A DNA stretch of 64,000 bases from Isoetes taiwanensis (GCA_021234155.1 JAJEKV010000005.1:13013787-13077786); one strand, 5' to 3'; shown: positions 32,896-44,754, counted from the stretch's first letter. Notes: generated by a model from the letters alone, not told the origin. Program-made: numbers and translations.

Positions 32896-33322
32896 ATTGC
32901 TTGTTTATGTCAGATCCAATCCCGGCCAATATCTGGATTTTTTATACACTATTTGGGTTCTTCGGAATTCGTCGCATTTGAATCTAGATGGGAATTCTTG
33001 CCATAGCTGACTTGCAGGTTTTAATGTTTGGCCATGCATGCCATATCTTATTTCTTATTTAACATTGTGAGAGATGTTCTACTGTCAACATATAATAAGC
33101 TAGATTGCCAGTATTTATAGATGGAGTTCTTATAAATGGTAAGCAAAAGTTGCTGATTTTGAATTCTTGCTGAAAATGCATTCTAATATCAATAAGAATT
33201 CTCATTCTCGTACAGATGAAATTCTTCATTGTAGTGCTTGTAAGAACACTGCCATTTATTTCTACATAAGTGATTGGTATTATTGGAGCAATGCATACTA
33301 TGCAACTTCTGCAAGTTTATGT

Positions 33323-33482
33323 GATGGTTTCCATCAAGGATTCTATTATTCAATTTGGCTACATGAAGACCAAAGCATAGCATCACATGTAAAAGCGCTT
33401 TTGATGGTTTCCATCAAGGATTCTATTATTCAATTTGGCTACATGAAGACCAAAGCATAGCATCACGTGTAAAAGCGCTTTT
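33323..33482. repeat. Tandem duplication, 80-bp unit x2
   Basis: Units at 33,323-33,402 and 33,403-33,482 differ at a single visible position (CATCACATG versus CATCACGTG), so the duplication is very recent. Confidence 0.95.
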
Positions 33483-34645
33483 GAAGGTCATGGAACCTTT
33501 CACATTAATTGCGTCTTCTACTTTTGTTTATAATTTAAATTGGTATATCAAATTAGGAAATCTGGTATTACATGGTTATACATGAAAAAGGTGTAAGCCT
33601 TGGATACATAAACAACCTCTATAGTGTATATTTCTTGGCACTTACACACTTACATAAACAGGCTAACTGGCCCATAAAGTTTACCGTAGGGCCCAAAAGT
33701 TTTTTAATATAACAATCAACACACAACTACCATTAACATTATTAACACAAACCATTGCATTTAACACATTTAAATTAAATTCCCCCTTAAACCCCCTTTG
33801 GTTTGGGTGCATATTCACACGGGGTTACGTAGGGCAGCGAGAGCCCCAAAAATATATTTACAATACATGTACAAATTTAACACCATTAAGTACATTCTCT
33901 CAAATCTTATAGTATTTTGCAAACCTTAATATATAGTATACAAAAACTTGTACATGCAATACGAGTGAACATCCAACTTGCTGTAAAAAAAAAAGATTTT
34001 TCTCCAACGTAGTGTATATATGTCGACATAGGAATTACTGTTATGCAACGTAAATCACATAAGAATGGCAGAAACGTATTTGAAGAGACAATTGACTTCC
34101 TGCTCTTTCTTCTTGTTTATTTGGTTTGTGCAAGCTGCAAGCAGCTTGCCGCTGTGTCTTACCTCTGTATCTGCACATTAAGAACATGACAAATTAGCGA
34201 CAACAGAAATGGCAACAAAGTACAAATTTACAACGAGATCTTTACATGCCTGTAGCTTTATGCGGAAGATCGTGTTGCTAAGTTAGTTGTTGGGTCTATG
34301 GATGCAAGTTGTAAAGGCATTTGGCGGTGGTTGAAAACCGACAATGCTGCCTCCTCTTATGCCTCTTCGTTACTCTCTTATGCAATCGTAGGATTGGGTT
34401 TTCGTTAATGCAATGAAAGAAGCTGCAATATCAAGAAACTTGGATTCTATCCAAGCAATAATAATGTTGATACAACCTGCTCTTTATGTAAAACATAAAT
34501 GCTCGCTCGTTTCCCCAACGCTTGGTGATGTTTCCAAGAGGAATGAGGGCCAAAATAATTGGCATAGGAACATGCAACATCAAGTTCTTCGCACTCCAAC
34601 AGGTTACTTGACATCCCTAAAAGTGCATCAATCGGGTGTGCTTCT

Positions 34646-34671
34646 CATCATATCATATCATATCATATCAT
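34646..34671. repeat. (ATCAT)n microsatellite
   Basis: About five pentanucleotide units of ATCAT/TATCA. Confidence 0.9.
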
Positions 34672-35159
34672 TCTGCTCTATAAAGGCTTGCTACAACCTA
34701 AGGGAAAAATATTAAAAACACTTCGTTAGCACAAAATGGTTTGCATATAGCAAGACAGTTAAAAAGAAGCCTTGGTGACCTTTACTGTGATATCTTGGCT
34801 TCCCCATGCATATATTGTTAAGCGAAACCTGTATGACAAAGGAACATGATCAACTTAAAGAGAGTACTCATCTCTTCCTAATTAAGGGAGGATTCTTTCT
34901 TACAAAATCAGTCCTTTGTGCATGTTCTTTTGCATTATTAGTTCAAAAAATGCACTTTCGCGCAAAACAAAGGAAGTTACCTCTTCTTGCTTGGATGTTG
35001 CCTCTGGGGGCAATGTATAACAACAAAGACTACACCAGACATACATAGGCAAGATTCCGTAAGGCAGCAGAGAAGTTTAAAATAACTTGCAAATGCGAGC
35101 TCTATCTTTTCAGCAAGAGCATCCGTTAAAAAGCTCAAGGAGAGGCCTAAAAATTATGC

Positions 35160-37235
35160 TAGGTACACAATTTTTAAATTCCTACCATAAATGGCTCAAA
35201 TATGGCAGGATGTACTTGCTGTTCCAATTCTAGAGTAGCGTAGAAAGAGGGCCATAACTCCAGCAAACAAACCCCATTTCTCAAGCATAAACAAGCATTG
35301 AAAAGTTCAAAGAATGATCTATGGAAGTCGCTAGGTACATATTTTCCAAATTCATTGTGTACCCATGCCAAATTCAGCGCTATCATTTTCCCAGCTCTTC
35401 CCACTCCAACGAGAATCACAAGCTATGATGGACAAACAACAGTGTTGCTTCTTGCCATCCTCAACTACAATACTACTGGTATGTCCTGACACCTGCATAA
35501 GGCCCATCATAAGCAGTCCGGATCCGCCTATCATATCTGGACTATCCACCCAAGGAATGGTAGGGACCCCTTTCTGAAGATGTATATGCCCCATCGCCTG
35601 CGCCACTTACTCGTGAATGTTTTAAATGCCCTTCTACAGACCCTCCTGACCTTTTCTCGTCTGACTTGGCTTTCTCTAATTGTACTACCCTTCAAGCAGC
35701 ACCGAAGAAGAATAGTCAGGTTCCAGATTATAATCTTCTATGCACTTGACAACAGACTTCAATGCTGACAGCTCCTTTGCTGCAGCCCCATTCTGATGAA
35801 AATATCAATCAGATTTGCCATTACTTAATCTTAAACTACGCATTAGGATCATTACTTAACCTTAATCTAGTCATTAAGATCTGCATGGTGCTAGGTTTAT
35901 ACCTGCACTGCAACTGAAACATTTCCAGATTCTAAATGGCCTGGCTCCTTTGCTGCGGCCTCATTTTGATAAAAATATCAATCAAATTTGTCATTACTTA
36001 ATATTAAACTACATATTAGGATCATTACTTAACTTGAATCTACTCATTAGAATCTACATGGTTCTAGGTTTATACCTGCACTGCAACTAAAACATTTCAG
36101 ATTTCTACATGGCCTGGACAGTCTTTCTGAAATCTTTGAGGCATGCTTTTAGTAAAGCAATAGGTTGTGCTTGTTCCAAAACATCAAAAACCTTGGCAGA
36201 AGACAATGCCTCAACATCTTTCCTTCTTTTGCAGCTATGCAATAATAGGATGAAGGAGTTAGAGACAAAACAAGTGCTGGCACAAAAGCACAATCCAAAA
36301 AAGACAATAATTCAAGTTAAATGCCCGTAGTTATCAGTTAAACAAATAAGATAGTGGAAGATCAAGGGCTGCCGCTGGCCATGAAATCTAGTGCAGAAGT
36401 GCAGCAAAATCGGATAACTTAAATGGCAAAAGAAGTTGCCGTATAAGGGCAGGCATAGAGAGCTACAATGGCCACATAATAGCCTGAGCTCAGAAAAGCA
36501 CGTTTGTGTGACTAGGCAAGTGAAGCCCCCTGCAGAGTGCAGGTGTTCGCTTGCCCCGTGCACTGGCTAAGACCAGGTTGCACAATTCATCTTCACTGTA
36601 CTCAGAAGCAAGATCAAAAGTAGCCAAGAGTTGAAGGAAGGCCTGCGCATTTAAAGATGAATGCATCTGCACCATCTGCAGACATATCCATATCGGATTT
36701 CCACTTATCTGCGATCTGCTTGGCCGACGCTTTTAATTCAATGGATGACTGGTGGGGAGATAGAATCATCAAGAACTTATGCTAATGCCTGCAACAGAAG
36801 ATGCTTGCACAACAATCATCCCGCAATGCACCTTGTCCTGCTTTGCCACTACTTTGAGTGTCATTCTGTTCTGGAAAATTGCATCCCTGCAAAGCAAAAA
36901 GAACCAACTTTGTAGGATCAATTGCAAACTGCAATAAGCTAGGCATTTAGTATCTCAAGGCACGAATATCAGTTTGATCGTTTACACAGTATTTTCTGAG
37001 TCTAGGACCATCCATAATTTCGCAAAGCAGCTTGAGATGTTAATGTACTTTCACTTCAACCCTTTGCGTATCTTCAGCTTTTAGAGTCCTCTAAACTTTA
37101 TCATCCTCCTTAGCAACAATTTCAGAAGATAGTAAAGCACCTACCTCAGCCAAAGAACCGTTGGCCGCAGGAGCAATTTCGATCTCCAAGTCAAGACTAA
37201 TAATATCATTTGCTTCGGCAACGTCCATTTGGCTG
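35160..37235 (-). pseudogene. FRL: FRIGIDA-like protein pseudogene
   Basis: FRIGIDA-like proteins are plant nuclear scaffold proteins related to FRIGIDA, which promotes FLC expression in Arabidopsis. Minus-strand pieces follow the family order. An N-terminal segment (ISLDLEIEIAPAANGSLAEV, 37.2 kb) is followed by LLCEIMDGPRLRKYC (about 37.0 kb), matching the LCExMDGxxLRxY start of the core domain, and then DPTKLVLFALQGCNFPEQND (36.88-36.93 kb). Next come ADKWKSDMDMSADGA (36.67-36.71 kb), AFLQLLATFDLASEYSEDEL and CNLVLASARGKRTPALCRGL (36.52-36.64 kb). Then VFDVLEQAQPIALLKACLKD (36.13-36.20 kb) and LKSVVKCIEDYNLEPDY (35.72-35.77 kb), the usual ELxALKxVxKCIE block. A degraded C-terminal tail follows (PDMIGGSGLLMMGLMQ, 35.5 kb). 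In-frame stops (for example after EDDKV, after VEVKVH and after IRALRY), frameshifts and a 173-bp duplication inside an intron-like stretch show that it is dead. The segment just upstream (37,228-37,448) recurs at 7,245-7,455. Confidence 0.78.
35771..36116. repeat. Tandem duplication, 173-bp unit x2
   Basis: Both units start GCTCCTTTGCTGC and contain AAATATCAATCA, ATTAGGATCATTACTTAAC and TAGGTTTATACCTGCACTGC. Divergence is about 10 percent by eye. It lies between two exon-like blocks of the FRIGIDA-like pseudogene. Confidence 0.9.
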
Positions 37236-37448
37236 CAGTTGCATCAGATTCAGATTGGAGGTTGGGTCTGCCTTGCCAGTTACCCGGTTGAAACATCCAG
37301 GATCAAGAACGCAGGTGACCGCCAGTTTACATAGAACAATAGAACAATAGGTTTGGAGCAGTCACCAAGGTATATCCTAGCATATACTTAAGATATACCA
37401 CAAACCCATATAAGCGAGGGTTTGCCCCTCTAGGGGCAACCCAAAAAC
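37228..37448 (-). repeat. Second copy of the 7,245-7,455 segment
   Basis: It is collinear with 7,245-7,455, with small indels (for example AGAACAATAGAACAATAGG here versus a single AGAACAATAGG there). It immediately precedes the FRIGIDA-like coding sequence on the minus strand. Confidence 0.8.
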
Positions 37449-38420
37449 CATTGCACTAATAATAAACATCTTACCCTTAACTTTTAATTTAACACCATAC
37501 TAACTATACGTACAACATGCCATGGGTGGCTTCTGAGCACGTGTGACGTGTGGCGTACTGTCAAACCATATGCCTGCCACATTAATCATAAAGCTTTATC
37601 TCCTGGCTTAGCGGCATCTAGAAATAATTGCCATTATTTCGGCCACTTTACTTCTTCTTTCTTCATATCCACTCTGTTCTTCTTGTACTCTGTTCTTTGA
37701 CTCCGTCCGACTCTCTTAGAAGGCTGATTGAGGCGATCATCACCGAAAATGCAAGCCAGCTCATTTCATATGACGACAGCTTGTCTACGGATCGTGACAC
37801 ATCCAAAGCCGAAGTCCTCGTTCAAACTTTCTCCTCGAAAGGCCGATACAACTTGAGAAAAAAGTGAGGGTTCTTTAGCAAGTTTGCTATAAAATTTGCG
37901 TTCTGTTTCTAGAATCGATGTTCTTACTTCCATGCTGTTTTTACACTATTTAGAGGATCTTACCATCTCCTTATACCATTTCCAGCTTGACAAACCCTAT
38001 TCTCGATTTGCAAGTTCCTGTTTAGAAAACAAGCCAGTTATGGAAGCGGGTTGTTCTTTGTCCCAATCCGCCAAGTACGTTCTTAAGGGCCTTTAAATGT
38101 TGACTTTTTTCAAGTTCATGCTTACTATTTTTAAGTAGATCAAGTTCAGGAACTCTGTTTAGATGGATTGTAGTTATTGTTTTTATTTACCCAGAGCCCT
38201 GAATAAGCAAAAGAAATATAAATGTCGTCCCATAAAGAGATAAAAGAAGAAAAGGATTGCAGATCATGGCTTTTCCTTAAAGAAATCAGAATTGGTTGCA
38301 TTGGGTTGCTCTGTAAATATACTAGAGAAATGAGAAGATTGCAATATCCAACCTAGCTAACCTAGAGATTAGGTCATGCCTTGCAGAATTTGCGTTATGA
38401 TTGCGTTTCCCAAGGAAGCT
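37449..38420. other. No supported gene
   Basis: Short plus-strand frames at 37,628-37,867 and 37,896-38,096 show no recognisable motif. Confidence 0.4.
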
Positions 38421-38464
38421 CAATCTGGTTTGAGTCATTCCCAGAAATGTCTTAGCCTGAGTTG

Positions 38465-39800
38465 TACTCTCAGCTCGCGAGTTTAAACTATTCTCAACTC
38501 GCGAGTCGAGGAAGCCTCTACTGAGAATCAAATCTCCCCTCCAGTCTGGGTAGCTGGTTTGTCGAGGTGGCCTAATCTTGACTCGCAAGTCGAGAAAGCT
38601 AACACCCAGACTAGATCCCTTGACCCTCCCTTGTCCGGACTTCTCCAGTATCCTCTCGACTCGCGGGTCGAGAATGCCGCCATCCAGACTGAATCCCTTC
38701 ACTTCAGGACTGACGGAGGAGAGGGACTCAGTCTTGGTAGTCGCATAGTCGACATCTGAATGCCAACTCGAGACTGCATTCTTGATTCGCGAGTCGAGAT
38801 ATGCCTCCATCCACACTATCTCTAGCAATCCCGACGGGTTAGTCGAGACTGCCTATTCCATCCACGCTAACATCTCTAGCAATCCCGACGGGCTAGTCGA
38901 GACTGCCTATTCTCGGCTCAGAGTCGAAGGTGCCTCTACCCAGACTGGATTCCTATCCTTTGAATCCTTGAAGGGGAGGGGCCTAGACTGATTAGAGGCA
39001 TCTGTGATTTGCGACTTGAATCGAGATATGCCTCAGTCCACCCTAACCCCTCTAGCGGTCCCGACTGTCTAGTCGAGACTGCCTATTCTTGATTTGCGAG
39101 TCGAAGGTGTTTCTACCCAGACAGGACCCCTCTCCTCTGAATCCTCGAAGGGGAGGGGCCTGGTCTAAAATGGAAGCATCTGCGATTTATGACTTAAGAC
39201 TGCATTCTTGACTCGCGAGTCGAGATAAAGCCTCAATCCACACTAACCCTTCTAGCAATCCCAACTAGCTAGTCGAGACTGCCTATTCTCGGACTGGTGA
39301 GTCGAAGGTGCCTCTATCCAGACTGGATCCCTCTCCTCCGAATCCTTGAAGGCGAGGGGCCTGATTTGGATAGAGGCATCTGCGATTTGCGACTCGAGGT
39401 TGCATTCTCGGCTCGCGAGTCAAGATATGCCTCAATCCATACTAAACCCTCTAACAGACCCGTTTGCGAGTCGAGCTATGCCTCAATCCACACTAACCCC
39501 TCTAACAATCCTGACTGGCTAGTCGAGACTGCTACTTCTCGACTCGTGAGTCGAAAGTGGCTCTATCCAGAATGGATCCCTTTAATTTGAATCCCTGAAG
39601 GGGAGGGGCCTAGCCTGGGTGAAGGCATCTGCCATTTGCAATTGAGACTACATTCTCGACTCATGAGTTGAGATATACTTCAATCCACACTAACCCCTCT
39701 AGCAATCCCGACTGGCTAGTTGAGATTGTCTATTTTCAATTTGCGAGTTGAAGGTGCCTCCACCCACATCTGCGATTTGCGAGTCGAGACTGTATTCTCG
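38465..39800. repeat. Satellite of about 200-bp units with a TCGCGA-centred palindrome
   Basis: Diverged units of roughly 175-240 bp are marked by CTAGTCGAGACTGCCTATTC (near 38,839, 38,896, 39,071, 39,272, 39,512 and 39,717). Others are ACTGGATCCCTCTCCTC, AAGGGGAGGGGCCT, GAGGCATCTGCGATTTGCGA and GATATGCCTCAATCCACACT. Nearly every unit carries a palindrome based on CTCGACTCGCGAGTCGAG. Close examples occur at about 38,491-38,510, 38,654-38,675, 38,778-38,797 and 39,207-39,226, with weaker ones at 39,410, 39,536 and 39,655. Isolated relatives occur at 43,738 and 44,368. Long frames across it (for example minus 38,828-38,322) are repeat artefacts. Confidence 0.85.
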
Positions 39801-39825
39801 ATAGCAAGATAACACAAAATCAAAC

Positions 39826-40590
39826 TCTATCCTCTATCTAGGAAATCAAACTCTGCCCTCTATCTAAGAAATCAAACTCTACCTTACCTTCCTTCCTTCC
39901 TTCCATCCTTCCTTCTATCTAAGAAATCAAACACTCCCCTCTGTTTAAAAAATTGAATTCTCTCTTGTATCTTTCGTATGGTAAGCTAGAAAACAAGAAA
40001 TTGAACCTGCCCTCCGTCTAAACTAGCAAGACCTGTAGTTCTTCGACGTTCTCTTTGATTGCTTGCTCCCTTACTGAGCATCTCTCGACGTAGAGAGTTT
40101 CTCGACCCTAAAGTATGCTCAACAAGAAAACAAGCAATTAAACAAGGCCTCCAACAGTTCTATATATTCAATATTTCGAGCAAGTCTACCATTTGGCTTT
40201 TAGGAAACAAGCATTCTAACAGTCTAAGAAATCGAAGAAATCGAACTCTCCCCTCTATCTAAGAAATTTAACTCTACCCTCTATCTAAGAAATCAAACTC
40301 TCTCCTCTGTCTAAGAAATCGAACTCTCCCCTGTATCTTTCGTATGGTAAGTAGAAAACAAGAAATCAAACTTGCCCTCGATCTAACTAGCAACACCTGC
40401 AGCTATTCGACATTCTCTTCGATTACTTTCTCCTTTGTTGAGCATCTCTCAACGTAGAGAGTTTCTCGACGCTGAAATATACTCAACAAGGAAGCAAACA
40501 ATCGAACGAACCCTTGAACACTTCTACATATTCAACATTTCTAGTAGGTCTACCATTTGGCAATCTAACACGTTCTAGGAAACAAGCATT
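39826..40590. repeat. AAGAAATCAAACTCT short repeats within a duplicated block
   Basis: A roughly 28-bp unit (CTCTATCTAAGAAATCAAACT and variants) recurs at 39,826-39,960 and 40,230-40,330. A larger direct duplication pairs about 39,965-40,225 with 40,330-40,590. They share GTATCTTTCGTATGGTAAG, CAACGTAGAGAGTTTCTCGA (or CGACG-), GTCTACCATTTGGC and GGAAACAAGCATTCTAACA. A TTCC tetranucleotide run lies at 39,885-39,920. Confidence 0.8.
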
Positions 40591-40599
40591 CTAACATTC

Positions 40600-40999
40600 A
40601 TATCTAGGTACATCATGTAAATAAAACAATGGAAAACACTCATCTCTTCTTGTCAATATTCTCTAGACCATTGTATCACAGATCCTGATGCCTCTCCAAG
40701 GGTCTTTGCCTCTTCCATTGCCTCATCAATGGGGCTTCTCGCTGAATAATTTATATTAAGGTGATTCTTGTGTACGCCTTCTCCATGGTGATGCAATGAA
40801 TGAGGCCTATATTCTCGAGCTCATCTCCCACTGCTACCTTGGCTCTTTAGGCATCGATCAAATCAGTTGGTTGGAGTCATAGATTCATGCAAACTTAGGA
40901 GCTTACAACATCGTGGCTCCATCACGAGCGACTAAGAGCTGACTGCTAGCGCATGATAAACCTTCATGTGCCCATCGAACTGAGCTTTACAAAATAAAT
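40600..40999. other. No supported gene
   Basis: Nothing recognisable between the repeat block and the retroelement-like region. If the primer-binding site at 41,212 is real, this may be part of a long terminal repeat. Confidence 0.35.
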
Positions 41000-43900
41000 A
41001 TGATATTCGAATTGGATGATCATGTTGTACACTTATCCCGCTATTTTACTTTCAATAAGTGCATGTCATTAATTTCAAACTTAAGAACACACTGGAACCT
41101 GTTTTTATATGCAGTCCCAATATCTCAAAATGCTCCCAGAAGAGATGCAGTTCTGAAGTTAATTCGAGCAGCAAGAAACAGTACCGCCATCTAAACATAT
41201 CGATTCCAGGCCGTGGTATCAGAAGAGACCCCCTGTCATCTAGAAACCCAAAGAAATGAAAGATTGCACCTTCCGGTAAGTTCTCAATTCTGAATCATGG
41301 CTGCGACCTGTTCTAACGATGTATTGCTTTATAGTGTTTTTGACGGAGTCACTAGTTATCAGTGGTAGAACCTCCTTCATCGTGCTTGAGAGATTGGAGA
41401 CACAGATTCTGGTTACATCTGCGGTTTGCTTGCGGTATGCCGAAATAACAGCTTGTGGAAAAGAAAAATATTTGTTCTTCTGGTATAGGGATAAAAAAAG
41501 CTCGGATGATGAGTATAAGAAGATCAGAGTGGTCCTCTCTATTGCTGCTCCGAATCCAAAGCATCTGACTTTGCATGTCAAAGATATGATGAAGGGAAAG
41601 TTTTACCACACTAGAAAATAGTCTATTTCAAATTATTCCTCTACTTCAATGAGCAAGGTTAAGGGAATGGATAAGAGGCCGGCGCCAGTCAATTGCCAGA
41701 ACTTAGACTAGAAGGACTTGGAAGGGATAAACAAGGCCGGCACACTCATGTCACAGGAGCTCGGCATGGAAATTTCTAGGGTCAGAGAAAAATTGTTCAA
41801 CAAAAGCATCTTCACATCCAACGTGCTTAAGAGTCTAAAGCGCTCATCTGTTACCAAGAATATGCAAGATAAGGAGAGAAGTCCTCCAAAGAAAAGTGTA
41901 AGTGTGGAATCTTAAAGCGATGAAGAGGAGTCGGAACTGGAGAAAGAAGAAATGGCAAAATCCCAATTCTTGGATCCCAACGAGAAAATAAAGCAGTCGC
42001 AGAAAGGGGCCCAGAAGATGAAACAGCTGGCTCAATTTTATCCTCTGGAGATTGGCCACAAAATGATGTTGGATATATATAAGATGCCTGAAAGTTTTCA
42101 CTGGTGATGCGGTCCTCTTCAATCACAAGGAATTCAATGCAGCTTATATGCTAAAGATTCTCAACCTCATGGTGTGTCATCCTATATTGGATTCCATTCA
42201 GCAGAGCTACAGGAGAGTTGTTTAATTTCGAGAAGCTGTGCAGATATGTCCTTTTAGAGGGCCACGAGAATGAAGCTATCTGGGAAAAATTGACGGAGAT
42301 CTGGGCCTTGTGGACGAAGGATAGGCTTAAAGACGGCAATGGAGAGTTGCCGACAAGGCCTGATCCAAAATTATTTGACAAATAATTTATGAAGAGGATA
42401 CAATGGCTTAACGGATAAGGAAACCCTCGACCTACAAAAAATAATGTGGGATGGAGCTATTTTGCTAAGGAAGACAAGGAGCTCAAAAATGCAAGATGCA
42501 AAGGATTACACAATGGTTTTGAAGAGAAGACGTGCATTAGAAGAGGGTATCACGAAATTCTGCAACGTTGCCTACAAAATAAGCTAAGATTTCGAATGTT
42601 TTAAGGAAGCAGAACGTGAAAACCAAACCCTTTCCTAAACGTGCTATGTCACTTCTTAAGCGTAACCTTAGATTCGAGGTCATGCCATTTAATATGGGTG
42701 ACAGCTCCCCGCCTTGAGCATTTTTTATTTCAGGGACTTCGGTCCACTTCCATTCCCATCAGCTTCATGCTCATAAGCATATGAGTCTAGTTCCCTGTGC
42801 CCGCCCACACCTCATAATAGTTCCGATGCAAGTCAGCAGCATGGCGCACAAACGGATTCTGATGGAAATGAGGCTACATGCTCGCACGTAGCGGCAGATA
42901 AATGCAATAGCAATAAAGGAATTAAGATCCCGGCTCTAGATCCCGAACAGGAAATCTGGTCGGAGCCAAACTTGAGCTAAGATCCAGATGTCCTCATAAA
43001 GCTCACAAGTTTTATGTTAACGGAGTTTTAGCAACAATGTACCAGGATGGTCATGTCCCTGAGCTCAACACCTCATAAAACGCGACAAAAACACAGAATG
43101 AGATGGTCTATCCTCGACCCCAAGCAAAATAAATTATTGAGGCACATGTAGCGGGAATTCCAAGTGGCCATCTGGTCTTCAATGACCAAGAGAAATGCTG
43201 TGAATATTCTATCTGTACTCGGGCTACCCATTTTGAATTTCAAGTTTATATGGGACAATGAAAAAGTTGAGCACGTGAACTACCTCGATCCGACCATCAT
43301 TAAAGAGAAGCTTATCATGGTTAAGAGGCTCAAAAGAGTTTATGAAGCTTAGCAAGATTTCGACAAGCACAACACGATTATCATAGATGACAGTGCCTAT
43401 AAGTATTATCATAACTCGGATAAAGCTATTCGTCGAAAGCGTATGAAACAGATGAATGGTTGTCTTATTGACTTGTTCCGGTGCTGGCGGAGTCGTTATT
43501 CTCCATTCTGGTGGTCGACATGATAAGGAACTATCCAAATCTCGAAGTGGTGGATTAGGAGGGAAGCGAAATCATGTGAGCGATGGACGTGAAATATTAT
43601 GGTGAACAAGAATAATAATTTCAATGTTGGAAAAGGAATTTCATAAAAATGTTCAAAAATTATTCTGTATTTTTTATATAATCTGTATTATTATCTGTAA
43701 TGAAAAATCTTATACATTTTTTTCTGGTGGCTATTCTAGATTCGCGAGTCGAGAAAGCCACTGCTTGTCCACCAACTATTTCACTTTTGCAACTCTTTTG
43801 TTCATTAATACTGGCTAATGGCACAGTAATTATTAATTATGATTCCTCTCTTCTAGGTGGCAGAGAAGAGAGGTGGCAAGCTTATCCCACAACTCCTGCA

Positions 43901-44260
43901 GGGCTTTAGGATAAGCTTGCTCGTGATTGCAGGTACTACAGAACCTCAAGAAATGAGGACGAAAGGAAGAAGATCTTCCAGGTTCACGAGGCGCAAAGGA
44001 TCCTCCAAACATTATATGAAATCCATGGAGGTTGGGGAACAAGCATTTTTTACCTAACGATTGAAGAAAGGATGGGGGAGGGGGCTGGGAAAATCGGCTG
44101 GACGGGCCAGCGCGTGGCTGGAGAGGCACCTCCTCGTGAGGCTTTCCACGTTCTTCAAGTTGCTCCCAAAGCTTGAAAAAGATCGGAAGATGCTCGATTG
44201 TTATTCCTATTAGGTGGAATGTGTGTGATGAGGATATTACCGTCATGATGGCACTTTGTC
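41000..44260 (+). mobile_element. Decayed retroelement-like coding region, unclassified
   Basis: Plus-strand pieces are coherent in style (Lys/Glu-rich, helical). They include VRKLIRAAR-like at 41.15 kb, SLVISGRTSFIVLERLETQI (41,340-41,400), EEESELEKEEMAKSQFLDPN (41.93-41.98 kb), MLKILNLMVCHPILDSIQQS (42.15-42.21 kb), NFKFIWDNEKVEHVNYLDPT (43.24-43.30 kb) and further fragments to 44.2 kb. Many stops and shifts interrupt them. No protease, reverse transcriptase, RNase H or integrase motif is visible. A TGGTATCAGA word at about 41,212, complementary to the 3' end of plant initiator tRNA-Met, precedes the pieces. This suggests a gag-only or otherwise large nonautonomous LTR element. Copies of the satellite palindrome at 43,738 and 44,368 tie the region to the 38.5-39.8 kb satellite. 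Confidence 0.35.
41212..41224 (+). other. Possible tRNA-Met primer-binding site
   Basis: TGGTATCAGA agrees over ten bases with the usual plant LTR-retrotransposon primer-binding site (TGGTATCAGAGC). No clear 5' LTR ending in CA could be delimited immediately before it. Confidence 0.4.
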
Positions 44261-44754
44261 CACTGTAATATACATTGTAACCGTCTCATTTATAAATAAA
44301 AAATTCTTTCAAATACTATCATTATGTTTTGATTGTGTAAGCAGTTCCTTTATTGTGCTTTTAATATTCTCGACTCGCCATTCGAGAATAAAGTGTCGAA
44401 ATATATTCACGGAGGGGCAGAACCTTACATGAAAAAACTCGTCTGCACAACAATTAAATAGGTCAAAACAGATTCGCACGTCCTTTCGTTTATCTCCGCA
44501 AATAGTAAGTTACAAATGCCTTAAGTTATACATTTCATCTATAAATCTTTACTTGCAACTCCAATATTGCTAAAGATTATACATCTGCTATAACTCCAAT
44601 CCATTCATTGAAAAAAAAAAAAAAAAAAAACTTCCACAACATGTAAATCATTCCAATTAGAAACTGTGACATAAAAGGTTTTATTAAGAAAAAAAACAAG
44701 TAAAAAAACTTTTTTTTTTTGCTTTGAAGGATGTCAAACTTTATTAAAAGTTCA

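Larger units (their letters stand above)
20334..32899 (-). mobile_element. 12.6-kb TIR transposon with ATTG target duplication (element 1)
   Basis: The element spans 20,338-32,895. The left end reads AACCATCATTCAATTAAATT and continues GGGATTATGTCT. The right end is its exact reverse complement over 32 bases (32,864-32,895). Both are bordered by ATTG (20,334-20,337 and 32,896-32,899), consistent with a 4-bp target duplication. Just inside, the left end continues ATTCCAAAATCGCGCC and the right end TAATTTTGGGA. These two different subterminal types recur at the two ends of the 1.66-kb element at 52.9-54.6 kb, which shows a common family. The interior holds an unrecognised minus-strand gene (22.6-26.1 kb), a DUF8039-type plus-strand exon (26.5-27.0 kb), at least 14 A/T-flanked GCGCC palindromes (20.6-28.0 kb), low-complexity repeats (28.1-29.5 kb) and a DUF7869-like gene (29.7-32.5 kb). 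The strand given is arbitrary, chosen so that the orientation is opposite to element 2. Which interior gene, if any, moves the element is unknown. The whole could also be a smaller element enlarged by nested insertions. Confidence 0.7.
32900..35150. other. No supported gene
   Basis: AT-rich DNA with short frames. It includes an 80-bp duplication (33,323-33,482) and a pentanucleotide microsatellite (34,646-34,671). Frames at 34,413-34,715 and 34,806-35,048 have no recognisable motif. Confidence 0.4.

Noticed and set aside
38322..38828. 168-codon minus-strand frame and plus-strand frames to 39,590
   Set aside because: They follow the satellite unit, and repeated DSRVEN-like words are repeat translation, not a gene.
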